Below, one piece after another: positions 35,897 to 43,725 of a stretch of DNA of 52,507 bases. The stretch spans positions 1 to 52,507 of the forward strand of contig CAXMMT010000095.1 in NCBI GenBank assembly GCA_964194555.1. The letters are read 5' to 3'. The stretch's first letter is position 1. The number at the start of each line of letters is the position of its first letter. The notes under the pieces are model-generated. The model was not told the origin of the DNA. It searched no databases and saw only the letters and a list, made by a program, of their open reading frames with translations. The translations under genes and the position numbers were made by a program. The stretch is from SZUA-217 sp964194555. Its GTDB lineage: Bacteria; Actinomycetota; Acidimicrobiia; Spongiisociales; ZC4RG35.

Positions 35897-37384
35897 CTAG
35901 TCATAGACCCCCGCCAGAAACGCTTTTCCCTCCGACACCACACACAGAAACGCACCCACTGAAGTAACCAGTTGATAACGATCGGCGTCGCGCTCTCCAG
36001 CCCACCATCGCCCACTGAGCCGCCAGGGCCCACTCCAGGTGAGAACCGGCTCCCAGCGCGACCCGAGACGGATCCGACTCGGCATACCATCATCCCACTC
36101 CACGTCGATCGGCTGGAGACGAGGTGGGACCAACGCCGGACTAGGTGAAGGAGTGGCTCCCGGCCATGGCGCATCGGGATCTCTCTCCCTCTCGACCTCT
36201 GGCTCACCCCACCGTGACCAGGCCACCCTCTCTCCCGGCATCCGACCGCCCTGGGGCCGCCCCTGAAGAACTCGATCGGGCCCGAGCAGAGCCTGGGCTC
36301 GGGCCAACGCTCGCTCCACTTCGATGCCCGAGGACTCGTCGGTTGCCATCCCCAACTGTCTCCCTTCCCCTGACAGATCGGTCGGAGTGATACTCAACCC
36401 CACAATCCCGCCGGGAACACCGGCGGTCTCCACCCAGGCTCGCAACTGCCACCACACCCGATCGGTCAGGGCCTTCTCGGTAAAGGGATCGGCAGAGCGC
36501 CAGATCCGCTCACGACTGGGTCCGAACGCGGCTTCGGCTTTGACAATCACCGTATGTGGCGCCACCCCGGCGACACGTAGCCCTTTCAATAACCGCTCAG
36601 CCAGGTTTCGACCGGCAAAGGCCACGGCGTCGAGACTCTCCAGAGGCTCCTCGAAAGACAGCTGCACCCCGAGTTCGGAGGGGATGTCTCGGGGATTGAC
36701 GAAACGATCCTCTCCGGTGGCAAGACGATGAGCCAACACTCCCGGATTCCCGAACCGGGAGGCCAGCGTATCCCTGGGTAACCTCGCCAGATCCCCAAGG
36801 GTGGATATACCCAACCACCGAAAGGTATCGATCATCTCCTCACCGCCCATCGTCGCCCGAAGGGTGGAGAGGTCGAGTTGGGAGAGGAACCCAATCGTGT
36901 CGGTAACCACATGCGGTTCGTCACTGGTGGCGGTGGCAGCCGCCCAACGGGCTGCGAATGGACCGTCGGCTATCCCGACAAGAGCCTCACCACCCCTCCG
37001 ATCAGCGGTGAGACCGCCAAGGTTCTTGGCCACTTCGGCGGCAAGTGGGCGCTCTCCCCCGTAGAAGCGAATAGCGCCGACCACTGGCACGAACAACAGA
37101 CCCGGTGACATCACCTCCACCCGCGGAACCAGATTCTCGACCATCTCGACGATAGGTTCGAAACAACGCGCTTCCTCGGCCAGATCACGGACCAGCACGG
37201 TGGCGAAGGGAGCCAGAGCCTCGGCATCCCGACGCGGCATCCCAAGAGTGACCCCGGCTGTCAGGACATCCTCGGTTGCTCCCGTTACACGCTCATCGAC
37301 TACGAGAACCGGCTCGTCCGACGGCGCGTCTGACCTGATCAACGACCACATCGGAAACCACACGCACAGCGTCCGTACCTTCAT
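35897..37384 (-). CDS. imuB: ImuB, catalytically inactive Y-family polymerase homologue
   Basis: 495 residues beginning MKVRTLCVWFPMWSLI, the standard ImuB start. The acidic active-site motifs of Y-family polymerases are missing: the SIDE position reads SPGL (residues 93-96), as in other ImuB proteins, so it is a scaffold rather than a polymerase. The site of the beta-clamp motif, usually QLxLWG in ImuB, reads QLGMAT (343-348) and lacks the aromatic residue. After it come ALARAQALLGPDRVLQ and the conserved C-terminal domain. ImuB recruits DnaE2 for translesion synthesis. The gene overlaps imuA' by 92 nt, a long overlap. It is convergent with plsC. Confidence 0.9.
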   Translation of the reverse strand: MKVRTLCVWFPMWSLIRSDAPSDEPVLVVDERVTGATEDVLTAGVTLGMPRRDAEALAPFATVLVRDLAEEARCFEPIVEMVENLVPRVEVMSPGLLFVPVVGAIRFYGGERPLAAEVAKNLGGLTADRRGGEALVGIADGPFAARWAAATATSDEPHVVTDTIGFLSQLDLSTLRATMGGEEMIDTFRWLGISTLGDLARLPRDTLASRFGNPGVLAHRLATGEDRFVNPRDIPSELGVQLSFEEPLESLDAVAFAGRNLAERLLKGLRVAGVAPHTVIVKAEAAFGPSRERIWRSADPFTEKALTDRVWWQLRAWVETAGVPGGIVGLSITPTDLSGEGRQLGMATDESSGIEVERALARAQALLGPDRVLQGRPQGGRMPGERVAWSRWGEPEVERERDPDAPWPGATPSPSPALVPPRLQPIDVEWDDGMPSRIRLGSRWEPVLTWSGPWRLSGRWWAGERDADRYQLVTSVGAFLCVVSEGKAFLAGVYD

Positions 37385-38000
37385 CCTCCACCTCGAATCG
37401 GCGGGTTGTCCCGGCGACGCCTCTGCCTGACGCCTCCAGCATCAGACGTCTCTTCTTCAACTTGCCGTGACCTCGATTGGCACCCTCCCAGGTGACCCCG
37501 AGGGCACGGAGCCTGAGATGGGCGATGCCCGTAGGGAGACCGTTGCCCATGGAACGCATCACCACAGCCACTTTCCGGGCACGGGCCAGCGCCGTGAGAC
37601 GACGGAGGTCATGGTCTTTGATTCGGGCGGGGACCTCGGCGTACACAGCCCGAACTCCCTCGAGAAGCGCCGCAGTGACCTTGGGCCAAAGGATCAGGTC
37701 GTCACAACGGACGATGATCAGTCGCTCGGCGAGAACACCCGTCTCCCAGGCGGCTTCGGGTGAGATCCATCCTCGGGTATCCAGGGCAACCACCGGCGCG
37801 ACACGAGAAGGCTCGGCAAGCAACTTGAGACCGAGCCGGGTCAACCCGGTGCCGGGGACACCGATCAACTCGGTTACCCGACCGGGTTGAAGATGTAGAA
37901 ACCCTTCTTCCCGGGTGTATTGAGGGGGGAGAGGAGCTGTAATGGCGGGCGCAGACCCTGCTGAAGTGACACCGTCGATGCCCAAGTTTGGCTTGCCCAA
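37293..38000 (-). CDS. imuA': ImuA'-like RecA-fold protein of the mutasome
   Basis: 235 residues from TTG 38000, with AAGGAG 7 nt upstream. The RecA-like core appears as RVTELIGVPGTGLTRLGLKLL followed by strands VVALDTRGW, LIIVRCDD and VAVVMRSMG. The Walker A lysine is replaced (GVPGTGLT, Leu for Lys), suggesting weak or no ATP hydrolysis. ImuA' supports ImuB and DnaE2 in damage-induced mutagenesis. Identity rests on fold, position just upstream of imuB and the LexA box. A 15-bp tandem duplication at the start codon gives two in-frame TTG codons (38000, 37985); the ribosome site fits the first. Confidence 0.82.
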   Translation of the reverse strand: MGKPNLGIDGVTSAGSAPAITAPLPPQYTREEGFLHLQPGRVTELIGVPGTGLTRLGLKLLAEPSRVAPVVALDTRGWISPEAAWETGVLAERLIIVRCDDLILWPKVTAALLEGVRAVYAEVPARIKDHDLRRLTALARARKVAVVMRSMGNGLPTGIAHLRLRALGVTWEGANRGHGKLKKRRLMLEASGRGVAGTTRRFEVEDEGTDAVRVVSDVVVDQVRRAVGRAGSRSR

Positions 38001-38007
38001 GTTTGGC
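37978..38007 (-). repeat. 15-bp tandem duplication spanning the imuA' start codon
   Basis: Two adjacent copies of GCCAAACTTGGGCA(A/T) at 38007-37993 and 37992-37978, in frame. The duplication creates two TTG starts and a Pro-Asn-Leu-Gly repeat at the N-terminus. Confidence 0.75.
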
Positions 38008-38020
38008 TCCTTGTGGGTGG

Positions 38021-38093
38021 TTCAAGGGGGTCGCCTCCCTTGATATGAAACTGTCGGGGGTTCAAGGGGGTCGCCCCCCTTGCTATGAAACTG
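38021..38093. repeat. two 33-bp direct repeats, each a palindromic hairpin, in the imuA' leader
   Basis: Units 38021-38053 and 38061-38093 are spaced 40 bp and agree at 31 of 33 positions. Each contains an inverted repeat of CAAGGGGG with CCCCTTG around a short TCG loop, followed by TATGAAACTG. They sit between the LexA box and the imuA' start, so any imuA' transcript would carry two adjacent stable hairpins. The shape is that of REP/PU-type elements, but a leader function is possible. Confidence 0.7.
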
Positions 38094-38107
38094 GGCATTC
38101 CATTATA

Positions 38108-38123
38108 TCGAACATATGTTCGA
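38108..38123. promoter_or_regulatory. LexA (SOS) box upstream of imuA'-imuB
   Basis: TCGAACATATGTTCGA, identical over all 16 positions to the box upstream of dnaE2 at 18512-18527. It lies 108 bp upstream of the imuA' TTG and 65 bp beyond the fpg stop, so the SOS response should control imuA'-imuB independently of the glycosylase gene's own promoter. Confidence 0.92.
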
Positions 38124-38187
38124 TGACAAGAGGGGGTGCGCGTTAGTGATCTGTCGCTGACCACAGCGAGGACGATCGAGACCTGAC

Positions 38188-39078
38188 TCAGACCTCTTCG
38201 AGATCTTCGATGCTCTTGGGCCAGTCGCCCTTGAGCAGTCTCGACAGGGAACGGTCGGCCAACAACTTGCCCCCGGTCTGACAGGTTGCGCAATAGTTGG
38301 TCTCGTTGGAGACATAGACGATTCGCTGTACCGGTGACCCGCAACGAGGGCAGGGCTTGCCATATTTTCCATGCACGGCCATGTCAGGACGAAAAGCTGT
38401 CACCTTTCTTGGCCAGTCGTCTCCAACGTCGTCACGAAGCCGCTCTGTCCAGTCGGTAAGCGACTCGACCACTGCCTCATGGAGACGGCCCAGATCCTCA
38501 TCACTCAACCTCGATGTGCGCTTCACCGGCGACATCTGCGCCTGCCAGAGAATCTCATCCGAAAAGGCGTTGCCGATACCGGAGAGAATTCGCGGATCGG
38601 TCAAGGCCCGCTTGAGCGTGCGGTTCTCGGATCGCAGGGCCTCACCGAACTCGCCCGCCGTGACTTCCAACGGCTCCACTCCCCCACGATCGAGCGCAGC
38701 AACACCATCCCAGCCACGAAGCAGCCAGATCCCAGCTCTCTTGGCAGTCCCTTGCTCGGTCAGTATCAGAGAACCGGAGTCGAAGTCGATGGAGGCGAGA
38801 CCAATCTTCTTGGGAATGGCCTTGTTTGGCGTCTCCCAGCGAAGACGGCCGGCAACCATGAGATGGATCACCATGTAGAGATCGTCCTCGAACTCCAGCA
38901 CAATTCGCTTGCCGACCCTGTGGATGTCCCCGACCGTCGAGCCCACCGGGGCATCGAAGGGTGGATCATAGGTCCGCAAGACCGACGGAGACGCGATTCG
39001 AACTGCTTGCACCTGGCTGCCGAGCACCCGTTGGCACAGAGCCTCGATGTAGACGACGATATCGGGGAGTTCGGGCAC
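38188..39078 (-). CDS. Fpg/Nei-family DNA glycosylase
   Basis: 296 residues starting MPELPDIVVYIEAL: Pro1 (after Met removal) is the Schiff-base residue and Glu2 the catalytic acid of the family. A basic residue in RVGKR corresponds to the strand-lysine, and the helix-two-turn-helix segment is near ILSGIGNAFSDEIL. A C-terminal zinc finger C-x2-C...C-x2-C is seen (CPRCGSPVQR and NYCATCQ). The enzyme removes oxidised bases and cuts the abasic site. Whether it prefers 8-oxoguanine or pyrimidines cannot be told; the D-I-V-V start marks a less studied subgroup. It lies upstream of the imuA' LexA box on the same strand. Confidence 0.88.
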   Translation of the reverse strand: MPELPDIVVYIEALCQRVLGSQVQAVRIASPSVLRTYDPPFDAPVGSTVGDIHRVGKRIVLEFEDDLYMVIHLMVAGRLRWETPNKAIPKKIGLASIDFDSGSLILTEQGTAKRAGIWLLRGWDGVAALDRGGVEPLEVTAGEFGEALRSENRTLKRALTDPRILSGIGNAFSDEILWQAQMSPVKRTSRLSDEDLGRLHEAVVESLTDWTERLRDDVGDDWPRKVTAFRPDMAVHGKYGKPCPRCGSPVQRIVYVSNETNYCATCQTGGKLLADRSLSRLLKGDWPKSIEDLEEV

Positions 39079-39087
39079 GAACGGTTG

Positions 39088-39822
39088 TCAGTCGGGGGTG
39101 GCGAGAGTCCCGCTGAAGAGGACAGCCACACCCACGACGAGGCCACCGGCGATGAATCCGTACGCCGTGAGATAGCCGGCATCGGCGGATCCACTGCTCA
39201 CCACAACTCCGAACAGAACGATGACACCCCCGAGAATCAGCGATGCGACCGGTCGCGCCCACCTGACGCGTATCGACATGACGAACGCAGCCGCCACCAT
39301 TGCCAACCCTCCAACGATGAAGTACAGCCAGAACTCTCCATCTGCTTCAACACCCGATGGCTCAGACAATGGAGCGCCTCTCGTGCCGGACGCGACCCGG
39401 AGGAACGACCCACCCACGAGAATGAGTACGCCACCGAGCGCAAAGGCGATCGCTCCAACATTTGACTGCTCCCGCGGCATGTCTTCATCCAGCATGGGTT
39501 CAGGAGGGGGCTCGGGGTTGTTGGACACAGCCACCTTCCGGGCCAGACGAGGGGATGTGACCATGAGACCCATCTCCTCGGCAAGACCGACTTCATCGGT
39601 TGCCTTTAGAACGAATTCCTCACCCTCGGCGCGAATGGCGAACCCTTCTTGGAGAGCCTGAATACCGATCTCGTCCAAGTCCCATTCTCCGACGAGCTCG
39701 GTTCCGGAGACGATGCGAAGACGACCCTCGTCGACGAGCACTATGACGGCCAAGCCGGGTTCGCTCTCCCCTCTCATTCGCACAGTGCCGTTGGTCTTGA
39801 CAGCCACTCGAGACAGCCCCAA
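39088..39822 (-). CDS. four-TM membrane protein with N-terminal PH-like domain
   Basis: 244 residues. Residues about 8-95 are soluble and strand-rich (AVIVLVDEGRLRIVSG, GEWDLDEIG, GEEFVLKATDE) and match the domain of the protein at 33093-33401 in order and key residues. A Pro-rich linker (NPEPPPEPMLDEDM) leads to four helices: GAIAFALGGVLILVGGSF, FWLYFIVGGLAMVAAAFV, VASLILGGVIVLFGVVV and YGFIAGGLVVGVAVLF. The soluble domain is likely cytoplasmic. Function unknown. It ends 9 bp before fpg starts, and it begins 39 bp after the pnp terminator. Confidence 0.7.
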   Translation of the reverse strand: MGLSRVAVKTNGTVRMRGESEPGLAVIVLVDEGRLRIVSGTELVGEWDLDEIGIQALQEGFAIRAEGEEFVLKATDEVGLAEEMGLMVTSPRLARKVAVSNNPEPPPEPMLDEDMPREQSNVGAIAFALGGVLILVGGSFLRVASGTRGAPLSEPSGVEADGEFWLYFIVGGLAMVAAAFVMSIRVRWARPVASLILGGVIVLFGVVVSSGSADAGYLTAYGFIAGGLVVGVAVLFSGTLATPD

Positions 39823-39860
39823 TCAGTTTCCAACCGATCTGCGCAATGACTCTACGGCCA

Positions 39861-39898
39861 AAAAGAGACGGGATGGGCCTTTCGGACCATCCCGTCTC
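39861..39898 (-). terminator. intrinsic terminator of pnp
   Basis: Read on the minus strand: GGAGACGGGATGG, a loop of 10 nt, CCATCCCGTCTC, then TTTTT. A 12-bp perfect stem plus U-tract begins 19 bp after the pnp stop codon, the clearest terminator in the window. Confidence 0.9.
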
Positions 39899-39917
39899 CA
39901 GCAACGACTACGGATTT

Positions 39918-42305
39918 CTAGTTGTCGCTCATCTTCTCGAAGGTTTCGTCGAAGCTCGGCGCCGCCCTTCTCTTTCCGCCGGATTCGGCGATAACGGCCT
40001 TTTCGACGCTCTTATCGGCTTCATTACCGCCGCTGCTGTCCCGTCGGTCATCCCGGTTGTCACGGCCTTGGCCGCCTTGGCCGCCTCTGCCACGATCCCG
40101 GTCACGACCGCGATTGCCGCCCTTGGGCGCCTCGCCATCGGGAAGAGTCGCTCCCGAAAGGGCGTTGACCAGCTCGAGGCTCACTTTGCCCCGATCGATT
40201 TCGCGAACCCGGACCTGCAGCTCGTCACCGTCGGAGAGATAATCCTCCACCCTCTCGACACGCTTTGAGCCATCGAGGCGAGAGATGTGGAGAAGACCGT
40301 CGCGTCCCGGGAGGATGTTGACGAATGCTCCGAACTTGGTGATGTTGACGACCTTGCCGTCATACACGGCGCCAATCTCTGCCTCAGGCGGGAAGGCGAT
40401 CTGGCGGACCCTTTCCATCGCAGCGGCAAGGGCCTCGCCATCATTGGAGGCGATACGCACGATGCCGACACCGTCGCCTTCCTCGATCTCGATCTTGGCA
40501 CCGGTCTGCTCCTCGAGCTCACGGATGACCGCTCCCTTGGGGCCGATGATCTCGCCGATCTTGTCCTTCGGAATTTCGACGGACTCGATGCGAGGCGCCC
40601 ACTCGTTCATCTCAGCGCGGGGCTCCGAGATCACGTCCGCCATCGCCTCGAGGATGAGCAGCCGGGCGTCGCGAGCCTGCTCGAGAGCGCCTCTGAGGAC
40701 TTCGGAAGGAAGACCCTGGATCTTGGTGTCCATCTGCAGCGCAGTGATGACGTCCGCGGTACCTGCAACCTTGAAGTCCATATCGCCCAGAGCATCCTCC
40801 GCGCCAAGAATGTCGGTGAGGGTTGTGTACTCGCCGTCCTCGTGAATGAGCCCCATGGCGATACCGGCGACCGCCGCGCTGATCGGCACGCCGGCATCCA
40901 TCATCGAGAGACTGGAGGCACAGACGGAAGCCATCGAAGACGAACCGTTCGACGCCAGAACCTCGGAGACGAGACGCAGCGCATATGGGAAGTCGTCGGC
41001 GTTCGGCACCACAGGAAGCAACGCCTTTTCGGCAAGGGCTCCATGACCGATCTCCCGACGCTTCGGCCCACGCATGAATCCGGCTTCTCCCGTTGAGAAC
41101 GGGGGAAAGTTGTAATGGTGCATGTATCGCTTGGACTCGGCAACGTCGAGCGTGTCCAACATCTGCTCCATCTTGAGCATGCCAAGCGTGGTGATGTTGA
41201 GCACCTGGGTTTCGCCACGCTGAAACAGCGCCGAACCATGGGTGCGCTCCACTGCGCCGGTCTCAATCGCGAGGGGTCTGACGTCGGTGGGACCGCGACC
41301 ATCGAGACGGACGCCTTCGGAGACGGTACGTTGACGCGCCAGCTTCTTGAAGACTGCTTTGAAGGCGCGCTTCGCCTGTTCGAGAGACTCGGCGTCGTCC
41401 TCGGCAATCTTCAGGCCGGCAATCACATCATCCCTGGCTTCAGATTCCGCTGTTTGACGCTCGAGCTTGCCGACAATCTCGAGAGCTGCAGCAATTGCGG
41501 ATGAGGCAGCAGCCTCCACCTTTTCGTACATCTCGTCGGAATAGTCGACGATCACAGGCCATTCCGTTTCGATTGTGTCGACCTTTGCCGCCAACTCGAG
41601 CTGAAGATCGACCATCCCGGCGATGTGGGTCTTGGCCTCTTCGAGCCCCTGTGCCACAGCCTCTTCATCGGACGGGCGGTCTCCGTCGGCCACGAGACGC
41701 AAGCCATTCTCCGTAGCTCCCGCCTCGACCATTGTGATGTCTACCCCACCGTCTTGGTTACGACGGCCGGCCACGACGAGCTCGAACACGGACTCGGTCA
41801 GGTCGTCTTCGGTCGGAAAAGCAACCCACTCACCTTTCTTCAAGGCAAGTCGAACGGCTCCGATCGGGCCTTCAAATGGGATCGAGCTGATCGTGAGGGC
41901 AGCGGAGGCACCATTGAGCGCCAATACGTCGTACGGGTTCTCTTGGTCGACGGACAGGGAGGTGACAACGATGTGGGTCTCGTTGCGATAACCCTTCTTG
42001 AAGGACGGGCGGAGGGGACGGTCGATGAGACGACAGATCAGGATTGCCTGCTCGGACGGACGTCCCTCACGACGGAAGAACGATCCCGGGATCTTCCCGA
42101 CGGAATACATCCGCTCTTCGAAGTCGACTGTGAGCGGGAAAAAATCAATGCCTTCCCGCATTCTTTGGTTGGCAGTGGCGGTTACCAACATGTTGGTACC
42201 GCCCAGGGTGGCTACCACGGCGCCATCGGCCTGACCGGCAAGTTTGCCAGTGCTCAGGACGAAGTCTTTACCGCCAATGGTGCCTTGAACAGTGTTCTCG
42301 GGCAC
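39918..42305 (-). CDS. pnp: polynucleotide phosphorylase
   Basis: 795 residues from GTG 42305, with AAGGAG 6 nt upstream; the longer open frame to 42443 is leader sequence. Two RNase PH-like core domains surround an alpha-helical linker. The phosphate/active-site region is visible as SSSMASVCASSLSMMDAGVP and EDALGDMDFKVAG. A KH domain (IGEIIGPKGAVIRELEEQTG) and an S1 domain (YDGKVVNITKFGAFVNI) follow. The tail is a low-complexity RGG-rich stretch (GRDRDRGRGGQGG). PNPase degrades RNA 3' to 5' with phosphate and forms part of the degradosome. It follows rpsO, as in most bacteria, and is ended by the terminator at 39861-39898. Confidence 0.96.
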   Translation of the reverse strand: MPENTVQGTIGGKDFVLSTGKLAGQADGAVVATLGGTNMLVTATANQRMREGIDFFPLTVDFEERMYSVGKIPGSFFRREGRPSEQAILICRLIDRPLRPSFKKGYRNETHIVVTSLSVDQENPYDVLALNGASAALTISSIPFEGPIGAVRLALKKGEWVAFPTEDDLTESVFELVVAGRRNQDGGVDITMVEAGATENGLRLVADGDRPSDEEAVAQGLEEAKTHIAGMVDLQLELAAKVDTIETEWPVIVDYSDEMYEKVEAAASSAIAAALEIVGKLERQTAESEARDDVIAGLKIAEDDAESLEQAKRAFKAVFKKLARQRTVSEGVRLDGRGPTDVRPLAIETGAVERTHGSALFQRGETQVLNITTLGMLKMEQMLDTLDVAESKRYMHHYNFPPFSTGEAGFMRGPKRREIGHGALAEKALLPVVPNADDFPYALRLVSEVLASNGSSSMASVCASSLSMMDAGVPISAAVAGIAMGLIHEDGEYTTLTDILGAEDALGDMDFKVAGTADVITALQMDTKIQGLPSEVLRGALEQARDARLLILEAMADVISEPRAEMNEWAPRIESVEIPKDKIGEIIGPKGAVIRELEEQTGAKIEIEEGDGVGIVRIASNDGEALAAAMERVRQIAFPPEAEIGAVYDGKVVNITKFGAFVNILPGRDGLLHISRLDGSKRVERVEDYLSDGDELQVRVREIDRGKVSLELVNALSGATLPDGEAPKGGNRGRDRDRGRGGQGGQGRDNRDDRRDSSGGNEADKSVEKAVIAESGGKRRAAPSFDETFEKMSDN

Positions 42306-42356
42306 GTTGTGCTCCTTGTTGTAGATGTTCTGGAGCCGTGCCTGTTGGCAGTAGTC

Positions 42357-42437
42357 ATGCCTCCGCCGAGGAGAAGGCATCGCCACTGTCAACCGACCTG
42401 GCTCACCTCTTGCATGGGGTGGCTTGCCACCCCGCAT
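42357..42437 (-). promoter_or_regulatory. structured pnp leader with two hairpins
   Basis: The 171-bp rpsO-pnp gap carries a perfect 7-bp stem, GGGGTGG-CTTG-CCACCCC (42416-42433), and a second stem, ATGCCT...AGGCAT (42357-42380), on the minus strand. In other bacteria the pnp leader is a processed hairpin used for autoregulation. Here the fold is seen but autoregulation is inferred. Confidence 0.45.
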
Positions 42438-42476
42438 AGACATGACAAGCGATCTGTCCGCTCATCATGAAATCTG

Positions 42477-42734
42477 TTAGCGCCGTAAGCCCAACTTGGC
42501 GATGAGGCTTCGGTACCGATCCGCGTCTTGACGACGCAAGTAGTCGAGAAGCCTTCGACGCCTGCCCACCATCAAGAGCAGACCACGACGACCGTGGTGG
42601 TCATGGCCGTGATCGCGGAGATGCCCGGTCAAATGGTTGATCCTCTCAGAGAGGAGCGCCACCTGAACCTCAGGAGAGCCGGTGTCGCTCTCATGAGTGC
42701 CGTACTCGGCAACAATCTCAGTCGTTGTCTTCAT
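42477..42734 (-). CDS. rpsO: 30S ribosomal protein S15
   Basis: 85 residues with the signature HESDTGSPEVQVALLSERI and HHGRRGLLLMVGRRRRLLDYL, slightly shorter than the usual 88-89. S15 binds 16S rRNA and helps assemble the small-subunit platform. It lies between ribF and pnp in the normal order; pnp follows after a leader with hairpins. Confidence 0.96.
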   Translation of the reverse strand: MKTTTEIVAEYGTHESDTGSPEVQVALLSERINHLTGHLRDHGHDHHGRRGLLLMVGRRRRLLDYLRRQDADRYRSLIAKLGLRR

Positions 42735-42795
42735 TGCGCGATAAACCTGAATAAGTGAGGCGGAATTGGGTCCGAACTCTAACAGGAATCGGACG

Positions 42796-43725
42796 TCAAC
42801 TCATATTCGTTGCCGTCGTGGCTAACCGTTTCCGTGTCTCTTCCACGTCTGATCGCATCGCGGCAATCAAATCGTCAGCACCATTGAACTTCAACTCTGG
42901 CCTCAGAAAATCGACAAACTCGATCGTCATCACCTCGTCATATATCTCATCTGAGAATCCGAGGACATGGGCTTCGACGAGAAGATCGCCTCCGCCGAAA
43001 GTAGGTCTCACTCCGACGTTCACAGCAGCTTGATGCACCTCGCCGCCCACGCGGGCAAAAGCCGCATAGACGCCGATAGCGGGAATCACCTTTCGCGCCG
43101 GTGGCATCAGGTTCGCAGTCGGAAACCCGATTTCGGTTCCTCTCCTGTCACCTCTCACAACGATGTTCGACATCTGGTATCTGGAATCCAAAGCCCTCTC
43201 AACGTCCATCAGGCGACCCGACTCGACCATTTCTCGTATCCGGCTGGACGACACCACGCCTTCGTCGTCATGGATGAGTTCGAGCACGCGGACGCTGAAC
43301 CCGCGCAACTTCCCGAGAGTTTGAAGGAGCTCGACGTCGCCAGCCCGCCCTCTACCGAACCGGAAATCGGGACCGACGACAAGGTCTTCGACACGCAGAG
43401 CCCTGACAAGCACCTCCTCCACAAACTCCTCCGGTCCAAGGTCCTTGATTCCTGCCAGGTCAAGAACGGCTACTTGATCGATGCCCAACGATCCCAAACG
43501 CTCGACTCGTTCTTCGATGGTGGTGATCAGGCGCGGGTTGGTACCGGGGCGGAGCACCTCGATGGGATGAGGGTCAAACGTGAGAACAGTCCGCAGAAGA
43601 CCCGAATCCAACTCTGCAATCAGTGCCCGGTGGCCTCGATGAACACCATCGAGCACACCAATGGTGACCGAGGAGTGTTCGGGAGATGGATCCCAACCGC
43701 TCCACGAGCCTCGCAGAACTCTCAT
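42796..43725 (-). CDS. ribF: bifunctional riboflavin kinase/FAD synthetase
   Basis: 309 residues. The N-terminal nucleotidyl transferase half has GVLDGVHRGHRAL (H-x-G-H) and the SSSRIREMVESG segment. The C-terminal kinase half has GTEIGFPTANL and VNVGVRPTFGG. The enzyme makes FMN and FAD from riboflavin. It overlaps truB by 4 nt and sits in the standard truB-ribF-rpsO order. FMN output connects to the dodecin and flavoproteins elsewhere in the window. Confidence 0.95.
   Translation of the reverse strand: MRVLRGSWSGWDPSPEHSSVTIGVLDGVHRGHRALIAELDSGLLRTVLTFDPHPIEVLRPGTNPRLITTIEERVERLGSLGIDQVAVLDLAGIKDLGPEEFVEEVLVRALRVEDLVVGPDFRFGRGRAGDVELLQTLGKLRGFSVRVLELIHDDEGVVSSSRIREMVESGRLMDVERALDSRYQMSNIVVRGDRRGTEIGFPTANLMPPARKVIPAIGVYAAFARVGGEVHQAAVNVGVRPTFGGGDLLVEAHVLGFSDEIYDEVMTIEFVDFLRPELKFNGADDLIAAMRSDVEETRKRLATTATNMS

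Noticed and set aside
38021..38093. Possible CRISPR repeat pair
   Set aside because: Only two units with a 7-bp interval and palindromic REP shape; no spacers or cas genes.
38371..39465. Plus-strand frame of 364 codons
   Set aside because: Antisense to fpg and the PH-like membrane gene; composition typical of a shadow frame.
42306..42443. Upstream extension of pnp by 46 codons
   Set aside because: The GTG 42305 has AAGGAG at the right spacing and matches the family start; the upstream stretch is a hairpin leader.
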